Notes: a model not told the origin generated them from the sequence alone. Counted from the first letter of the stretch, positions 1 through 7,204 are shown. The stretch is DNA of 15,667 nucleotides from Flavobacteriales bacterium UBA2798 (GCA_002351955.1 DEHO01000043.1:70159-85825); one strand, 5' to 3'. Program-made: numbers and translations.

Positions 1-103
1 CGTTGCACTCAGCCCAAGAAGCCATTGCAAGGTAAAATTGAGAGGACTCAGCTTCAATTTCTATTTGTGCGTTTAGCGCCGTTTCAACTTTCTTGGGTAG
101 CAT
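1..103 (-). CDS. ftnA: Ferritin, N-terminal part (gene cut by window edge)
   Basis: The minus strand from an ATG at 103-101 stays open for 34 codons to the left edge. It begins MLPKKVETALNAQIEIEAES and continues through SSQFYLAMASWAE. This is the first helix of bacterial non-haem ferritin. Glu17 falls where E. coli FtnA has its ferroxidase-centre Glu17, followed by the usual S-S-x-x-Y pattern. The family forms 24-subunit cytoplasmic cages that oxidise Fe(II) and store it as ferric mineral; the full protein is usually about 160-175 residues, so roughly four fifths lies outside the window. No Shine-Dalgarno sequence precedes the start, only A/T-rich DNA. A terminator separates it from the upstream minus-strand gene, so it is probably transcribed on its own. 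The family call is firm for so short a piece because length from the Met, ligand position and helix pattern all agree; the gene symbol is by analogy. Confidence 0.88.
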   Translation of the reverse strand, partial: MLPKKVETALNAQIEIEAESSQFYLAMASWAECN

Positions 104-121
104 ATTTTTAAAAATTTTTTT

Positions 122-147
122 CAAAAATACGGCTTTTCCTGTCCAAA
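122..147 (-). promoter_or_regulatory. Candidate Bacteroidota-type promoter for ferritin
   Basis: Read on the minus strand, TATTTTTG at 129-122 matches the Bacteroidota -7 consensus TAnnTTTG exactly. A TTTG at 147-144 lies upstream, but the 14-nt spacer is shorter than the usual 17-23. The box ends 18 nt before the ferritin ATG, which would leave a very short leader. Only the position and the -7 match support it. Confidence 0.35.
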
Positions 148-150
148 GCG

Positions 151-182
151 AAAGAAAAAACCCCGGAAATGAAATCCCGGGG
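151..182 (-). terminator. Intrinsic terminator for the minus-strand sigma/PKD operon
   Basis: CCCCGG at 161-166 pairs with CCGGGG at 177-182: six G/C pairs around a 10-nt loop. On the minus strand the stem is followed by TTTTTTCTTT (160-151). It lies 27 bp past the stop codon of the PKD/CHU_C gene and before the ferritin start. Orientation and U-tract make it specific to the minus strand. Confidence 0.85.
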
Positions 183-208
183 CTCTCCAAAGCAAGCAGT
201 AATCTCCT

Positions 209-1312
209 TTATTGTTTCACAGTAAGTGAAAACACTTTTTTGTATTCCTTTCCATAGGTATCGTATGCCTTGAACTGCACAATGTAAATTCCATCAGCAA
301 CCGTCTTGCCGGACCGGTCGCGACCATCCCATGCGAAGTTGGTATCTGTTGTTTCAAAATAGATGGTGTTTCCTGAACGGTCTGAAACAACCAGATAAAT
401 CGAAGCAATGTTTTTGCACTCCTGACAAGTAAAGACATCATTATATCCGTCGTTATTCGGACTTATTACATTAGGAAGATTAAGAACAGACCCTTCCTTG
501 ACCTGAATAGTAACCTGGTCGGTAGAGCTGTTTCCTTTAGCATCTTTTACTACAAGCGTAACCTGATAATTACCCGGCTCTTCAAACTTATGTACCGGCG
601 AAACTTCTTTCGATGTTTTTCCATCGCCAAAATTCCATTCATACTGTTGTGCAGCATATACACTTTTGAAATCCACATACAATGGAGCAGGACCGCCTGT
701 TAATGAAGTGCCAATAACTGCAACAGGTAATGATTCATCAACTTTTGTTTCTACCCAATTGGTCTTTTTTTCCTCCGAAGAAATTTGTGTTGCTGCCGGA
801 TTCTGTTTTTCATTGGAGCTTGTTGCAACAGGCTCTGAACCTTTGGCAACAAATGGTTTTTTACGATCAGAGGGTGTCAACCAGCTTTGCGCAATAGAAC
901 CGGGTTCCGGAACCTCTTTAATAACAACTTTTTGTTTCGGACCCTCAGGGGCGTCCATAGATACCGGTTCCTCAATTACAACTGTTGAGCTAAGTATGTT
1001 TTCTTCTTCGGGTGAGTCAATAGTTGCTTCAACAACCTGATCGGTTTTTGCGGCTATCTCTGTGTCTGTTTCCTTAGTTGTAGCCGAATCACCACCGCCA
1101 ATCAAATACCCAATTCCAAGACCTGCTACAACAGAGACTACGGATACAATCGTCAAAATTTTCGCTGAAAAAAGCCCCGAACCAAGACCTGTACCGGCAG
1201 CAGGGGAAGGAATGCGCGACTGAATGGCATTCCAGGAACCAGCACCCGGATCGGATTCAAATCCGCTGAACTTGTCGCGGAATAATTCTTCTATGTTTTT
1301 TTTGTCGCTCAC
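209..1312 (-). CDS. Single-pass membrane protein with PKD and CHU_C domains, probable anti-sigma/sensor partner of the ECF sigma factor
   Basis: The 367-residue protein has four parts. Residues 1-50 form a hydrophilic head with the F-x-x-x-P-x-x-x-x-W type signature (around 18-27) common in Bacteroidota proteins encoded beside ECF sigma factors. Residues 51-72 form one hydrophobic helix. Residues 75-190 form an acidic, Ser/Thr/Pro-rich linker. Then come a PKD domain (about 193-273, with WNFGDG at 226-231) and a CHU_C domain (about 279-366, with PNVISPNNDGYND and WDGRDRSG). There is no cleavable signal peptide, so I infer a cytoplasmic N-terminus and a periplasmic C-terminal region. The start is GTG (1312-1310), 5 bp after the sigma stop codon, which points to co-transcription. 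CHU_C domains often mark type IX secretion type B cargo; here the domain sits on an apparently membrane-anchored protein. Cys296 and Cys299 form a CxxC inside it. The anti-sigma role is inferred from position and the N-terminal pattern; the domain calls are firm. Confidence 0.8.
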   Translation of the reverse strand: MSDKKNIEELFRDKFSGFESDPGAGSWNAIQSRIPSPAAGTGLGSGLFSAKILTIVSVVSVVAGLGIGYLIGGGDSATTKETDTEIAAKTDQVVEATIDSPEEENILSSTVVIEEPVSMDAPEGPKQKVVIKEVPEPGSIAQSWLTPSDRKKPFVAKGSEPVATSSNEKQNPAATQISSEEKKTNWVETKVDESLPVAVIGTSLTGGPAPLYVDFKSVYAAQQYEWNFGDGKTSKEVSPVHKFEEPGNYQVTLVVKDAKGNSSTDQVTIQVKEGSVLNLPNVISPNNDGYNDVFTCQECKNIASIYLVVSDRSGNTIYFETTDTNFAWDGRDRSGKTVADGIYIVQFKAYDTYGKEYKKVFSLTVKQ

Positions 1313-1317
1313 AGCGT

Positions 1318-1851
1318 TTATAACATGTTTTGTTTCTGCAGAATGTTCATTAAATAACTTCGTGCTCTTGAAAATTGACTCTTGGAAGTGCTTTCCGTAA
1401 TATTCAGCATTTCACCGATCTCCTTGTGGCTATAACCTTCAATAACATAAAGATTAAAAACCATCCGGTAACCGGAAGGTATTGTTTGCAATATGGCCAG
1501 AAGATCTTCAGCGGTGATGTTCGAAACAATGTCTTCTCCCGAACTTAAACCGTAGCCGACCTCATCAATGTCCTGCATCTCGCGCTCCTGCTTATTTTTT
1601 CGCCAGGAATCGAGGGCAGTGTTGACCATTATTCTGCGTACCCAACCTTCAAAAGAACCATTCCCGGAATATGTACCGAGTTTTTCAAAAACCTTCACAA
1701 AACCATCCTGCAAAACGTCCTGCGCCTCTTCATAACTACTTGAATATCTTATACAAACACCCATCATTTTTCGTGAAAAACGCTCATAAAGCGTCTTTTG
1801 CGCTGATGGGCGGCCTGACAGACATTCTTTGATTAGTTGCTCATCGGTCAT
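1318..1851 (-). CDS. RpoE-like ECF sigma-70 factor
   Basis: The 177-residue protein has the two-domain layout of ECF sigma factors. Sigma region 2 spans about residues 5-88, including AQDVLQDGFVKVF and GSFEGWVRRIMVNTALDSWR for core binding and -10 recognition. Sigma region 4 spans about 114-168, with a helix-turn-helix at YSHKEIGEMLNITESTSKSQ for -35 recognition. I chose the ATG at 1851-1849, which begins MTDEQLIKECL, because conservation starts there. An ATG 21 codons upstream (1914) would add a Phe/Pro-rich stretch unlike the family. The gene is followed after 5 bp by the PKD/CHU_C membrane protein, the usual Bacteroidota sigma/anti-sigma order. Its regulon is unknown; autoregulation is common in the family but no matching promoter pair was identified here. 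Confidence 0.93.
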   Translation of the reverse strand: MTDEQLIKECLSGRPSAQKTLYERFSRKMMGVCIRYSSSYEEAQDVLQDGFVKVFEKLGTYSGNGSFEGWVRRIMVNTALDSWRKNKQEREMQDIDEVGYGLSSGEDIVSNITAEDLLAILQTIPSGYRMVFNLYVIEGYSHKEIGEMLNITESTSKSQFSRARSYLMNILQKQNML

Positions 1852-1969
1852 TGGGCGTTCCGGAATAAAGACATCAAACCATGCGAAAAGGTTGCATGGA
1901 GTGGCAAAATACACAAAGTTTTTCCCTGATATTGGAATTCTGGGTAATATTGAGGCCTGTAGAAAACGA
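1852..1969. promoter_or_regulatory. Divergent intergenic region between the sigma factor and the redox lipoprotein
   Basis: These 118 bp must hold the start signals of both divergent genes. On the minus strand TATTTTG (1911-1905), and on the plus strand TAATATTG (1945-1952), each resemble TAnnTTTG with one defect. Neither has a convincing -33 element, so both are only candidates. No hairpin was seen. Confidence 0.4.
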
Positions 1970-3211
1970 ATGAGACGTTATCCCCTTTTCCTTCTTCTTG
2001 TGCTGGCGGCTTGTTCGTCACCCGTTAAAGAATCAACCAAACCATCGACATTACCCGCCGGAACCTGGCGACTGCAACTCAATTTAGGCGAGGGGCTGTT
2101 CCTTCCTTTTTGTTTTACACTCAGCGAAGAAAACAGTGTTTATACAGCCGAAATTATAAATGGAAGCGAAAAAATAAGAACAGAACAATTTTCTGTAACC
2201 GACGACTCCGTTTTTTTCCGGCTACCTGTTTTCGATAGCGAATTCAAGATGAAACGCAACGGCGACCATACACTGGAGGGGACTTGGTTTAACTATTCAA
2301 AAAGTCCCGACTACAAAATTCCCGCTTTTGCCGAATACAATAAAACCGAACGATTTACCAAAGACGAAACGAAAGGGGAAGACGCCTCTTTTAAAGGGAA
2401 GTGGAAAGTTACCTTTAGCAAAGGAAGTGAAGAGCAATATATGGCTGTTGGATTGTTTGAACAGGAAAAAGATATTGTTACAGGCACTTTTATTACCGAA
2501 ACAGGAGATTATCGTTATTTGGAAGGACGTGTGAACGGCAATACCATGCAATTATCCTGTTTCGACGGAAGTCACGCTTTTTATTTCACCGCCACGCTTT
2601 TGGATACATCATCCATTGATGGTATGTTCTATTCCGGAACCCATTGGAAAGAGCCCTGGGTAGCTGTTCGTGATGATGCGTTTGAACTTTCCGATCCCGA
2701 AAGTCTAACCTACATAAAAGAAGGGTATAGCGGTTTGGAATTTTCATTTCCTGATATCGATAATAACACCGTTTCATTTCCTTCTGCAGAGTATTCCGGA
2801 AAGGTTACGATTGTGGAGTTAATGGGATCATGGTGCCCTAACTGTATGGACGAAACCGGTTACCTCAAGTCGTTATATGATATTTACCATCCAAAGGGAC
2901 TTGAAATTATTTCCCTGTGCTTTGAGCGAACCAGCGATTTTGCTTCTTCGGCGCGCAACATCCGCAAACACAAAACCCATCTAGGTGCTGATTGGAAATT
3001 TCTGGTAGCAGGTACGGCTCAAAAAGAAGATGCAGCGGCTGCTCTTCCAATGTTGAATCATGTAATGTCTTATCCTACCACTATCTTCATTGATAAAAAA
3101 GGCCAGGTCCGTAAAATTTATACAGGATTTTATGGCCCGGGAACAGGACAGTATTACGAACGTTACGCTGAAAAAAATCAGCTTTTTCTTGAGACTCTTC
3201 TCGCGGAGTAA
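1970..3211 (+). CDS. TlpA/ResA-like thioredoxin-domain lipoprotein with duplicated N-terminal beta modules
   Basis: The 413-residue protein starts at the ATG at 1970, which gives a lipoprotein signal peptide: MRRYPLFLLLVLAAC with lipobox LAAC and Cys15. The open frame extends upstream to 1829 but would bury this signal in the sigma gene. Residues about 30-120 and 142-240 look like two copies of one beta-rich module, each opening with G-x-W (W33, W145) and closing around L-x-G. A thioredoxin-like domain follows (about 262-410) with redox motif W288-C289-P290-N291-C292 and the conserved cis-proline segment YPTTIFID (P369). Family members act as envelope thiol-disulfide reductases; the partner is unknown. 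It is divergent from the sigma locus and convergent with the M28 peptidase, with only 12 T-rich bp between the two stop codons. Confidence 0.88.
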   Translation: MRRYPLFLLLVLAACSSPVKESTKPSTLPAGTWRLQLNLGEGLFLPFCFTLSEENSVYTAEIINGSEKIRTEQFSVTDDSVFFRLPVFDSEFKMKRNGDHTLEGTWFNYSKSPDYKIPAFAEYNKTERFTKDETKGEDASFKGKWKVTFSKGSEEQYMAVGLFEQEKDIVTGTFITETGDYRYLEGRVNGNTMQLSCFDGSHAFYFTATLLDTSSIDGMFYSGTHWKEPWVAVRDDAFELSDPESLTYIKEGYSGLEFSFPDIDNNTVSFPSAEYSGKVTIVELMGSWCPNCMDETGYLKSLYDIYHPKGLEIISLCFERTSDFASSARNIRKHKTHLGADWKFLVAGTAQKEDAAAALPMLNHVMSYPTTIFIDKKGQVRKIYTGFYGPGTGQYYERYAEKNQLFLETLLAE

Positions 3212-3223
3212 TTTTTTAAAATT

Positions 3224-4813
3224 TTATTTTTTTACCCCTTTTCCATTCAATTCCGGCCTGCTGTTTCGGTTTGCAAGATCCCATGCCGTAAAAAAGACAA
3301 GTCTTGTGATTTTTTCCATTTTTTCGAAATCAATTTTCTCCACATCATCCGTGTGCTTATGGTAATCTTCGTGAACGCCGTTAAAATAAAAGATGACAGG
3401 CACATTTTTACGCGCAAAATTGTAATGATCGGAACGATAATAAAAGCGATTGGGATCCTTTGGGTCATTATAGGTATAATCCAATTGCAAATTGCTGTAA
3501 GTTGTGTTTGCCTGTTCACTCACATTGTGAAGGTCCATACTCAATATATCTGACCCGATCACATATACATAATTCGGGTTGTCCTTATGACGATCGTCTA
3601 AACGTCCTATCATATCAATATTCAAATTTGCGACCGTATTTTCAAGGGGAAAAACCGGGTATTGCGAATAGTAATAAGAACCAAGAAGCCCCTTTTCCTC
3701 TCCCGAAACCGGCATCACCAGAATAGATCTTCTTGGACGAAATCCTGCTGCGCTGGCTTTTTGAAATGCTTCAGCAATTTCCATAATCGCAACAGTTCCT
3801 GATCCGTCGTCATCTGCTCCGTTAAATACTTTTCCGTCTTCAACACCTATATGATCATAATGCGCAGTTATTACCACAAGTTCCTTTTTTAAATCGGTTC
3901 CTTCTATATATGCGAGTACATTCTCCGAAGAGAGTCGGTTATTGTCTCTATCGATTTGTATATGCACAGATGCCGGTATTATTGCCGTGATGCTTTTTTT
4001 ATTTTTTGAAATTAATGCACTTGTCGTTTGCAAAAAATCCTTTCCTAATAGATTTTCTGCCATGTTTTCGCTGATGTAAAACACAGGTAATCGTTTTCTG
4101 TCCTTTTGATAATCGATGCTCGTTGTGTCCATTTCCAACATGAGCGTGGGCGATTCAATATAATGCTTTGAATATTCCAAGGCCGTGAGATAATCCTTCT
4201 TTACTACAATCATTGCACGCACCCCTTTTTCACGGGCATGAGCCGATTTAGTTCGACTTTCCTTCGACCATTTCGACAAGTCTTTTGTTCCGGTCACCAA
4301 TGATCGTCCTTTCTTATCGAAAGGTTCTTTATCAAGAATCACAACAACCTTGCCCTTTACATCTTTGCCTTCGTAATCGTTGTATTTACTGTCTTCAATT
4401 CCATATCCCAGAAAGAGAATATCCTCAACTTTAAGGTTGATATCAGCAAATCCCGGATAATAATAGAAGTCGGAAATAAACCGAAAATCTTTACCGGCGG
4501 CTGTAATGGTACCCTTAGGTTTGCGTTCCAACAGATAAAAAACCTGGTAATACGACTCCTCCGGGAATAATGGTTTTATACCATAATCGCGAAACTGCTG
4601 AGAAATATACTTTGCTGCTTTTTTTTGTCCTTCCTTCCCGGTTTCTCTTCCCTCATAATCATCTGAAGCCAGTATTTCCAGGTGACGTTTCATATCCTCC
4701 TTGTTAATAAAGGCAGAAAATCTAAGCGCTACACTATCAATTCCTTGCTGGGCAAATGAACAGGATATAAACAGAAAAAACAGTGCAATTGTTAAAAGGT
4801 TGTTTGTTTTCAT
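3224..4813 (-). CDS. Exported M28-family zinc metallopeptidase
   Basis: The 529-residue protein starts at the ATG 4813-4811. Its first bases overlap the rpiB stop as ATGA, which favours it over an ATG two codons upstream. A signal peptide covers about residues 1-21 (LLTIALFFLFISCSFAQ); a Cys near its end leaves a lipoprotein possible, though AQ looks like a signal peptidase I site. A PA-like insert probably lies around 130-280. The catalytic domain carries the M28 ligands: H318 and D320 in AHYDHIG, D335 in GADDDGSG, the SGEEKG pair (E372 general base, E373 ligand), D400 in NIDMIG, and H485 in HEDYHKHTD. All zinc ligands are present, so it should be an active aminopeptidase or carboxypeptidase. 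Substrate specificity cannot be read from sequence. The ATGA overlap implies translational coupling to rpiB, without an obvious metabolic link. Confidence 0.92.
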   Translation of the reverse strand: MKTNNLLTIALFFLFISCSFAQQGIDSVALRFSAFINKEDMKRHLEILASDDYEGRETGKEGQKKAAKYISQQFRDYGIKPLFPEESYYQVFYLLERKPKGTITAAGKDFRFISDFYYYPGFADINLKVEDILFLGYGIEDSKYNDYEGKDVKGKVVVILDKEPFDKKGRSLVTGTKDLSKWSKESRTKSAHAREKGVRAMIVVKKDYLTALEYSKHYIESPTLMLEMDTTSIDYQKDRKRLPVFYISENMAENLLGKDFLQTTSALISKNKKSITAIIPASVHIQIDRDNNRLSSENVLAYIEGTDLKKELVVITAHYDHIGVEDGKVFNGADDDGSGTVAIMEIAEAFQKASAAGFRPRRSILVMPVSGEEKGLLGSYYYSQYPVFPLENTVANLNIDMIGRLDDRHKDNPNYVYVIGSDILSMDLHNVSEQANTTYSNLQLDYTYNDPKDPNRFYYRSDHYNFARKNVPVIFYFNGVHEDYHKHTDDVEKIDFEKMEKITRLVFFTAWDLANRNSRPELNGKGVKK

Positions 4814-5244
4814 ACACATGCAATCTTGTTTACGCGTTTTTCATGACGACCACCTTCAAAAGCAGTGCCTAAAAACGTATCCATTATAGCATAAGCCTCA
4901 TTTTCGGTTACATACCTGGCAGGAATGGTTAAAATATTTGCATCATTATGTTGTCGTGCCAATGAAGCAATTTCTGGCATCCAGCAGAGTGCGGCACGAA
5001 TTCCGGCGTGTTTGTTAGCGGCCATTGAGATTCCGTTTCCGCTTCCACACAATAGAATTCCAAACTCAACTTCCTTTTTCTCAACACTATCGGCAACAGG
5101 ATGAGCAAAATCAGGGTAATCAACACTGTCTTCCGAATAACAACCCTTATCTTCCACTGAGTAACCTAATGATTGTAGGCGTTCAATTAAACGTGATTTC
5201 AGCTGAAATCCGGCGTGATCGGCTCCGATAGCAATTCTCTTCAT
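4810..5244 (-). CDS. rpiB: Ribose-5-phosphate isomerase B
   Basis: This 144-residue protein matches the RpiB/LacAB sugar-isomerase family over its whole normal length. RpiB interconverts ribose 5-phosphate and ribulose 5-phosphate in the non-oxidative pentose phosphate pathway, in the cytoplasm. Visible motifs are GADHAGF near the N-terminus (His10), SVDYPDFAHPVA, the loop LCGSGNGISMAANK with the catalytic-type Cys66, H99 in ARQHNDANIL, and the phosphate-binding GGRHEKRV near the C-terminus. The start ATG is at 5244-5242. The stop TGA (4812-4810) overlaps the M28 start by 4 nt, so both are read from one message. No clear promoter was found upstream on the minus strand. Confidence 0.96.
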   Translation of the reverse strand: MKRIAIGADHAGFQLKSRLIERLQSLGYSVEDKGCYSEDSVDYPDFAHPVADSVEKKEVEFGILLCGSGNGISMAANKHAGIRAALCWMPEIASLARQHNDANILTIPARYVTENEAYAIMDTFLGTAFEGGRHEKRVNKIACV

Positions 5245-5659
5245 GGTTCAAAGTTTGTTGAGTGGTTTATTAATAAAAGTTGTAAAGATTATGACTGTTG
5301 ATAGTGAAGTTTTCCGGTTAATATCTTCTCAAAACAAAACACCTGATATCCCAAAGTGTTCTCCTATAACCAAGTTCCTGAAACATTCATCAAAAGTTGA
5401 GAGATTGTATGAGGCCCGGGCACACATTGAAATGAACAATTAACTTCACTCAAAAGTAAAAAATTATCCTCATGAAAGCTTTTTCACTTCTTGTTAAAAA
5501 TTGCTTACTTTGTTATCAATCAAAAGTTTAAGAACTAATAAGCTGCTCATAAAGTCTGACAAGTCATTTAATCAAGCACAATCACCACATACTATGAACA
5601 GTATGAACACCGTAATAAAGAAATACATCATTAAAAAAAAAATATAATATTATTTAAAA
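5245..5659. promoter_or_regulatory. Control region between rpiB and the MORN-kinase operon
   Basis: These 415 AT-rich bp lie between divergent genes. The octamer TCAAAAGT occurs three times on the plus strand at 5390, 5450 and 5520, with a related AAAAGTT at 5275. TACTTTG at 5506-5512 is a shortened version of the -7 box TAnnTTTG and could serve the plus-strand operon with a leader of about 140 nt. TATGAACA is repeated at 5593 and 5602. A run of ten A lies at 5633-5642. GCCCGGGC (5414-5421) is an isolated GC-rich palindrome. No strong terminator or riboswitch fold was recognised. Confidence 0.5.
5291..5443 (+). CDS. Possible small ORF of unknown function
   Basis: ATG at 5291 opens 50 codons ending in TAA at 5443. 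The frame is also open upstream to an ATG at 5243, which would overlap the rpiB start. The peptide has a polar C-terminal stretch, HSSKVERLYEARAHIEMNN, that could be an amphipathic helix. Codon choice looks more gene-like than the AT-rich DNA that follows. It has no recognised motif, no signal peptide and no clear promoter, and it contains one copy of the TCAAAAGT repeat. It may equally be chance. Confidence 0.2.
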   Translation: MTVDSEVFRLISSQNKTPDIPKCSPITKFLKHSSKVERLYEARAHIEMNN

Positions 5660-7204
5660 GTGGGTAGAAACTATTTACTGACGCTGGCAATGATTCTGTT
5701 GGGATTACCGCTTACCTTCGCTCAAACGGTAGATCCAAATGGTTTCAACATTTTTTATTTTCCCAACGGAAACAAATCCAGCGAAGGCACGCTCAAAAAT
5801 GGTAAGCCCGATGGCTACTGGAAAACTTACTATGAAAATGGGCAGTTAAAAACGGAGGGTAACAGAAAAAATCTGGAGCTCGACAGTACCTGGAAATTTT
5901 ATAGCAACAAGGGAATTATTCAGACGGAAATAAATTATGCAAACGGAAAAAAGAATGGTATTACAAAAACCTATGATGAAAAAGGTGTTCTTCTAAAAGA
6001 AGAAAATTTTACAAATAACATCAAAGATGGTCCTGCAACCGAATTTCATTCCAACGGTGCTGTTAAAAAAACGCAAGTGTATAAGGGAAATGAATTAAAC
6101 GGTCAGGTAAGGGAATTTGATACGAGTGGTACAATTATTACGATTGAAGAGTTTCAGGAAGGACAATTACGCAATCAGATGCTGATAAATCGTACTGATG
6201 CAGAGGGTAAGAAAACAGGAAAGTGGCTTGAGTTTTATCCGGATGGTTCAGTAAAAAAGGAATCTGAATACAGTTCCGGTGTACAGATCGGATTCTTTAA
6301 AGAATACGATAAAAAGGGAAGTATTAAAACCATCGAGAAATATGAAGATGGTAAAAAGCAGGAAGAATCTGAAGAAACAATATTTATCGATTTCAGAACG
6401 GAATATCATTCAAATGGTGTTGTTCGTTTATTTGGAGGTTACAGCGGGGAACGAAAAAACGGGATATTTCGTGAATATGATTCCAGTGGTGTTTTAATAA
6501 ACTCTTTTATCTTTAAGAACGATACACTTCAATCTGAGGGAATAATTAATGAGGATGGCTCTAATGAGGGTCCTTGGAAGCTTTATCATGCGGATGGTAA
6601 ATTACGAGCTGAAGGAAAATACGATAAAGGCTTGCGGGTGGATGAATGGAAGTTTTACCATCGCAATGGTAAGATGGAACAGAAAGGAAAATACCAAAAG
6701 GGTAAACCGCATGGACCATGGATATGGTATTATTCAAACGGCACAGTTCAACGAGAAGAAAATTTCAGGTACGGTAAAGAAGACGGTACAGTTATATATT
6801 ATGATTCTCTTGGGAACATCATGACAAAAGGAGAATTTGTTGATGGAAAAATGAATGGAGAGTGGTATTATAATGTTGGAGATCATACTGAAAAAGGTTT
6901 TTTTGCAGATGATGAAAGAGATGGAGAATGGGAATATGTATATGCCAACGGGCAAATTGCTTTTAAAGGAAAATATGTAAGTGGTTTGGCAGAAGGTAAA
7001 CACAAGTATTTCTACCCGGACGGGAAAGTGCGATTAGAAGGTAAATTCAAGCAAGGATTAAAAGAAGGTGATTGGGTGCATTATGAAGAAGATGGTACCG
7101 TGCATCTGGTGATTAGTTATAAACGCGGAGTGGAAGTTCGTTTGGACGGAGTTAAGGTGAAGGATAAAATGTCGCCGCTTAAACCGAATGCAGTAGAGCA
7201 ATGA
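5660..7204 (+). CDS. Exported protein of about 18 MORN-variant (MORN_2, YwqK-like) repeats
   Basis: The 514-residue protein starts at GTG 5660. That start yields a signal peptide, MGRNYLLTLAMILLGLPLTF, cut before Gln (A-Q), and an in-frame TAA at 5645 blocks any earlier start. From about residue 27 to 500 it consists of roughly 18 repeats of about 24 residues with pattern G-x-W-x-x-Y-x-x-N-G then E-G-x-Y-x-x-G-K-x-x. Tryptophan codons at 6575, 6647 and 6719 are exactly 72 nt apart. The repeats are interrupted by short insertions near residues 170-185 and 290-302. Databases often label such proteins YwqK-family antitoxin, but nothing here suggests a toxin system; a beta-hairpin ladder acting outside the cytoplasm is more likely. 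The stop overlaps the kinase ATG as ATGA, so the two are probably translationally coupled. Local GC is low: 17 of 60 bases at 5941-6000. Confidence 0.85.
   Translation: MGRNYLLTLAMILLGLPLTFAQTVDPNGFNIFYFPNGNKSSEGTLKNGKPDGYWKTYYENGQLKTEGNRKNLELDSTWKFYSNKGIIQTEINYANGKKNGITKTYDEKGVLLKEENFTNNIKDGPATEFHSNGAVKKTQVYKGNELNGQVREFDTSGTIITIEEFQEGQLRNQMLINRTDAEGKKTGKWLEFYPDGSVKKESEYSSGVQIGFFKEYDKKGSIKTIEKYEDGKKQEESEETIFIDFRTEYHSNGVVRLFGGYSGERKNGIFREYDSSGVLINSFIFKNDTLQSEGIINEDGSNEGPWKLYHADGKLRAEGKYDKGLRVDEWKFYHRNGKMEQKGKYQKGKPHGPWIWYYSNGTVQREENFRYGKEDGTVIYYDSLGNIMTKGEFVDGKMNGEWYYNVGDHTEKGFFADDERDGEWEYVYANGQIAFKGKYVSGLAEGKHKYFYPDGKVRLEGKFKQGLKEGDWVHYEEDGTVHLVISYKRGVEVRLDGVKVKDKMSPLKPNAVEQ

Noticed and set aside
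666..1040. 124-codon open frame on the plus strand inside the PKD/CHU_C gene
   Set aside because: It mirrors the low-complexity Ser/Thr/Glu linker on the other strand, which explains its openness and composition.
1852..1914. Upstream ATG at 1914 for the ECF sigma factor
   Set aside because: The extra 21 residues (MYFATPCNLFAWFD...) do not resemble sigma region 2, whose conservation begins at MTDEQ; the ATG at 1851 also fits the family length.
1829..1969. Long N-terminal extension of the TlpA-like protein from 1829
   Set aside because: It would overlap the sigma gene and displace a textbook lipoprotein signal peptide that begins at 1970.
3209..3245. Bidirectional terminator between the TlpA and M28 genes
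   Set aside because: The region is T/A-rich, but I found no GC-containing stem longer than 3 bp, so it cannot be supported as a hairpin terminator.
5594..5647. 17-codon Lys-rich leader peptide in the same frame as, and upstream of, the MORN start
   Set aside because: It runs through the A-rich tract and stops 13 bp before the GTG; nothing indicates that it is translated, and its composition follows from the poly-A run.
5660..7204. Toxin-antitoxin antitoxin (YwqK family) label for the MORN protein
   Set aside because: That label comes from repeat similarity only. This protein is exported, far longer than a typical antitoxin, and has no toxin gene next to it.
5660..7204. Tandem DNA repeat or mobile-element array, from the 72-bp periodicity
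   Set aside because: The period reflects diverged protein repeats; nucleotide identity between units is low and the reading frame is intact throughout.
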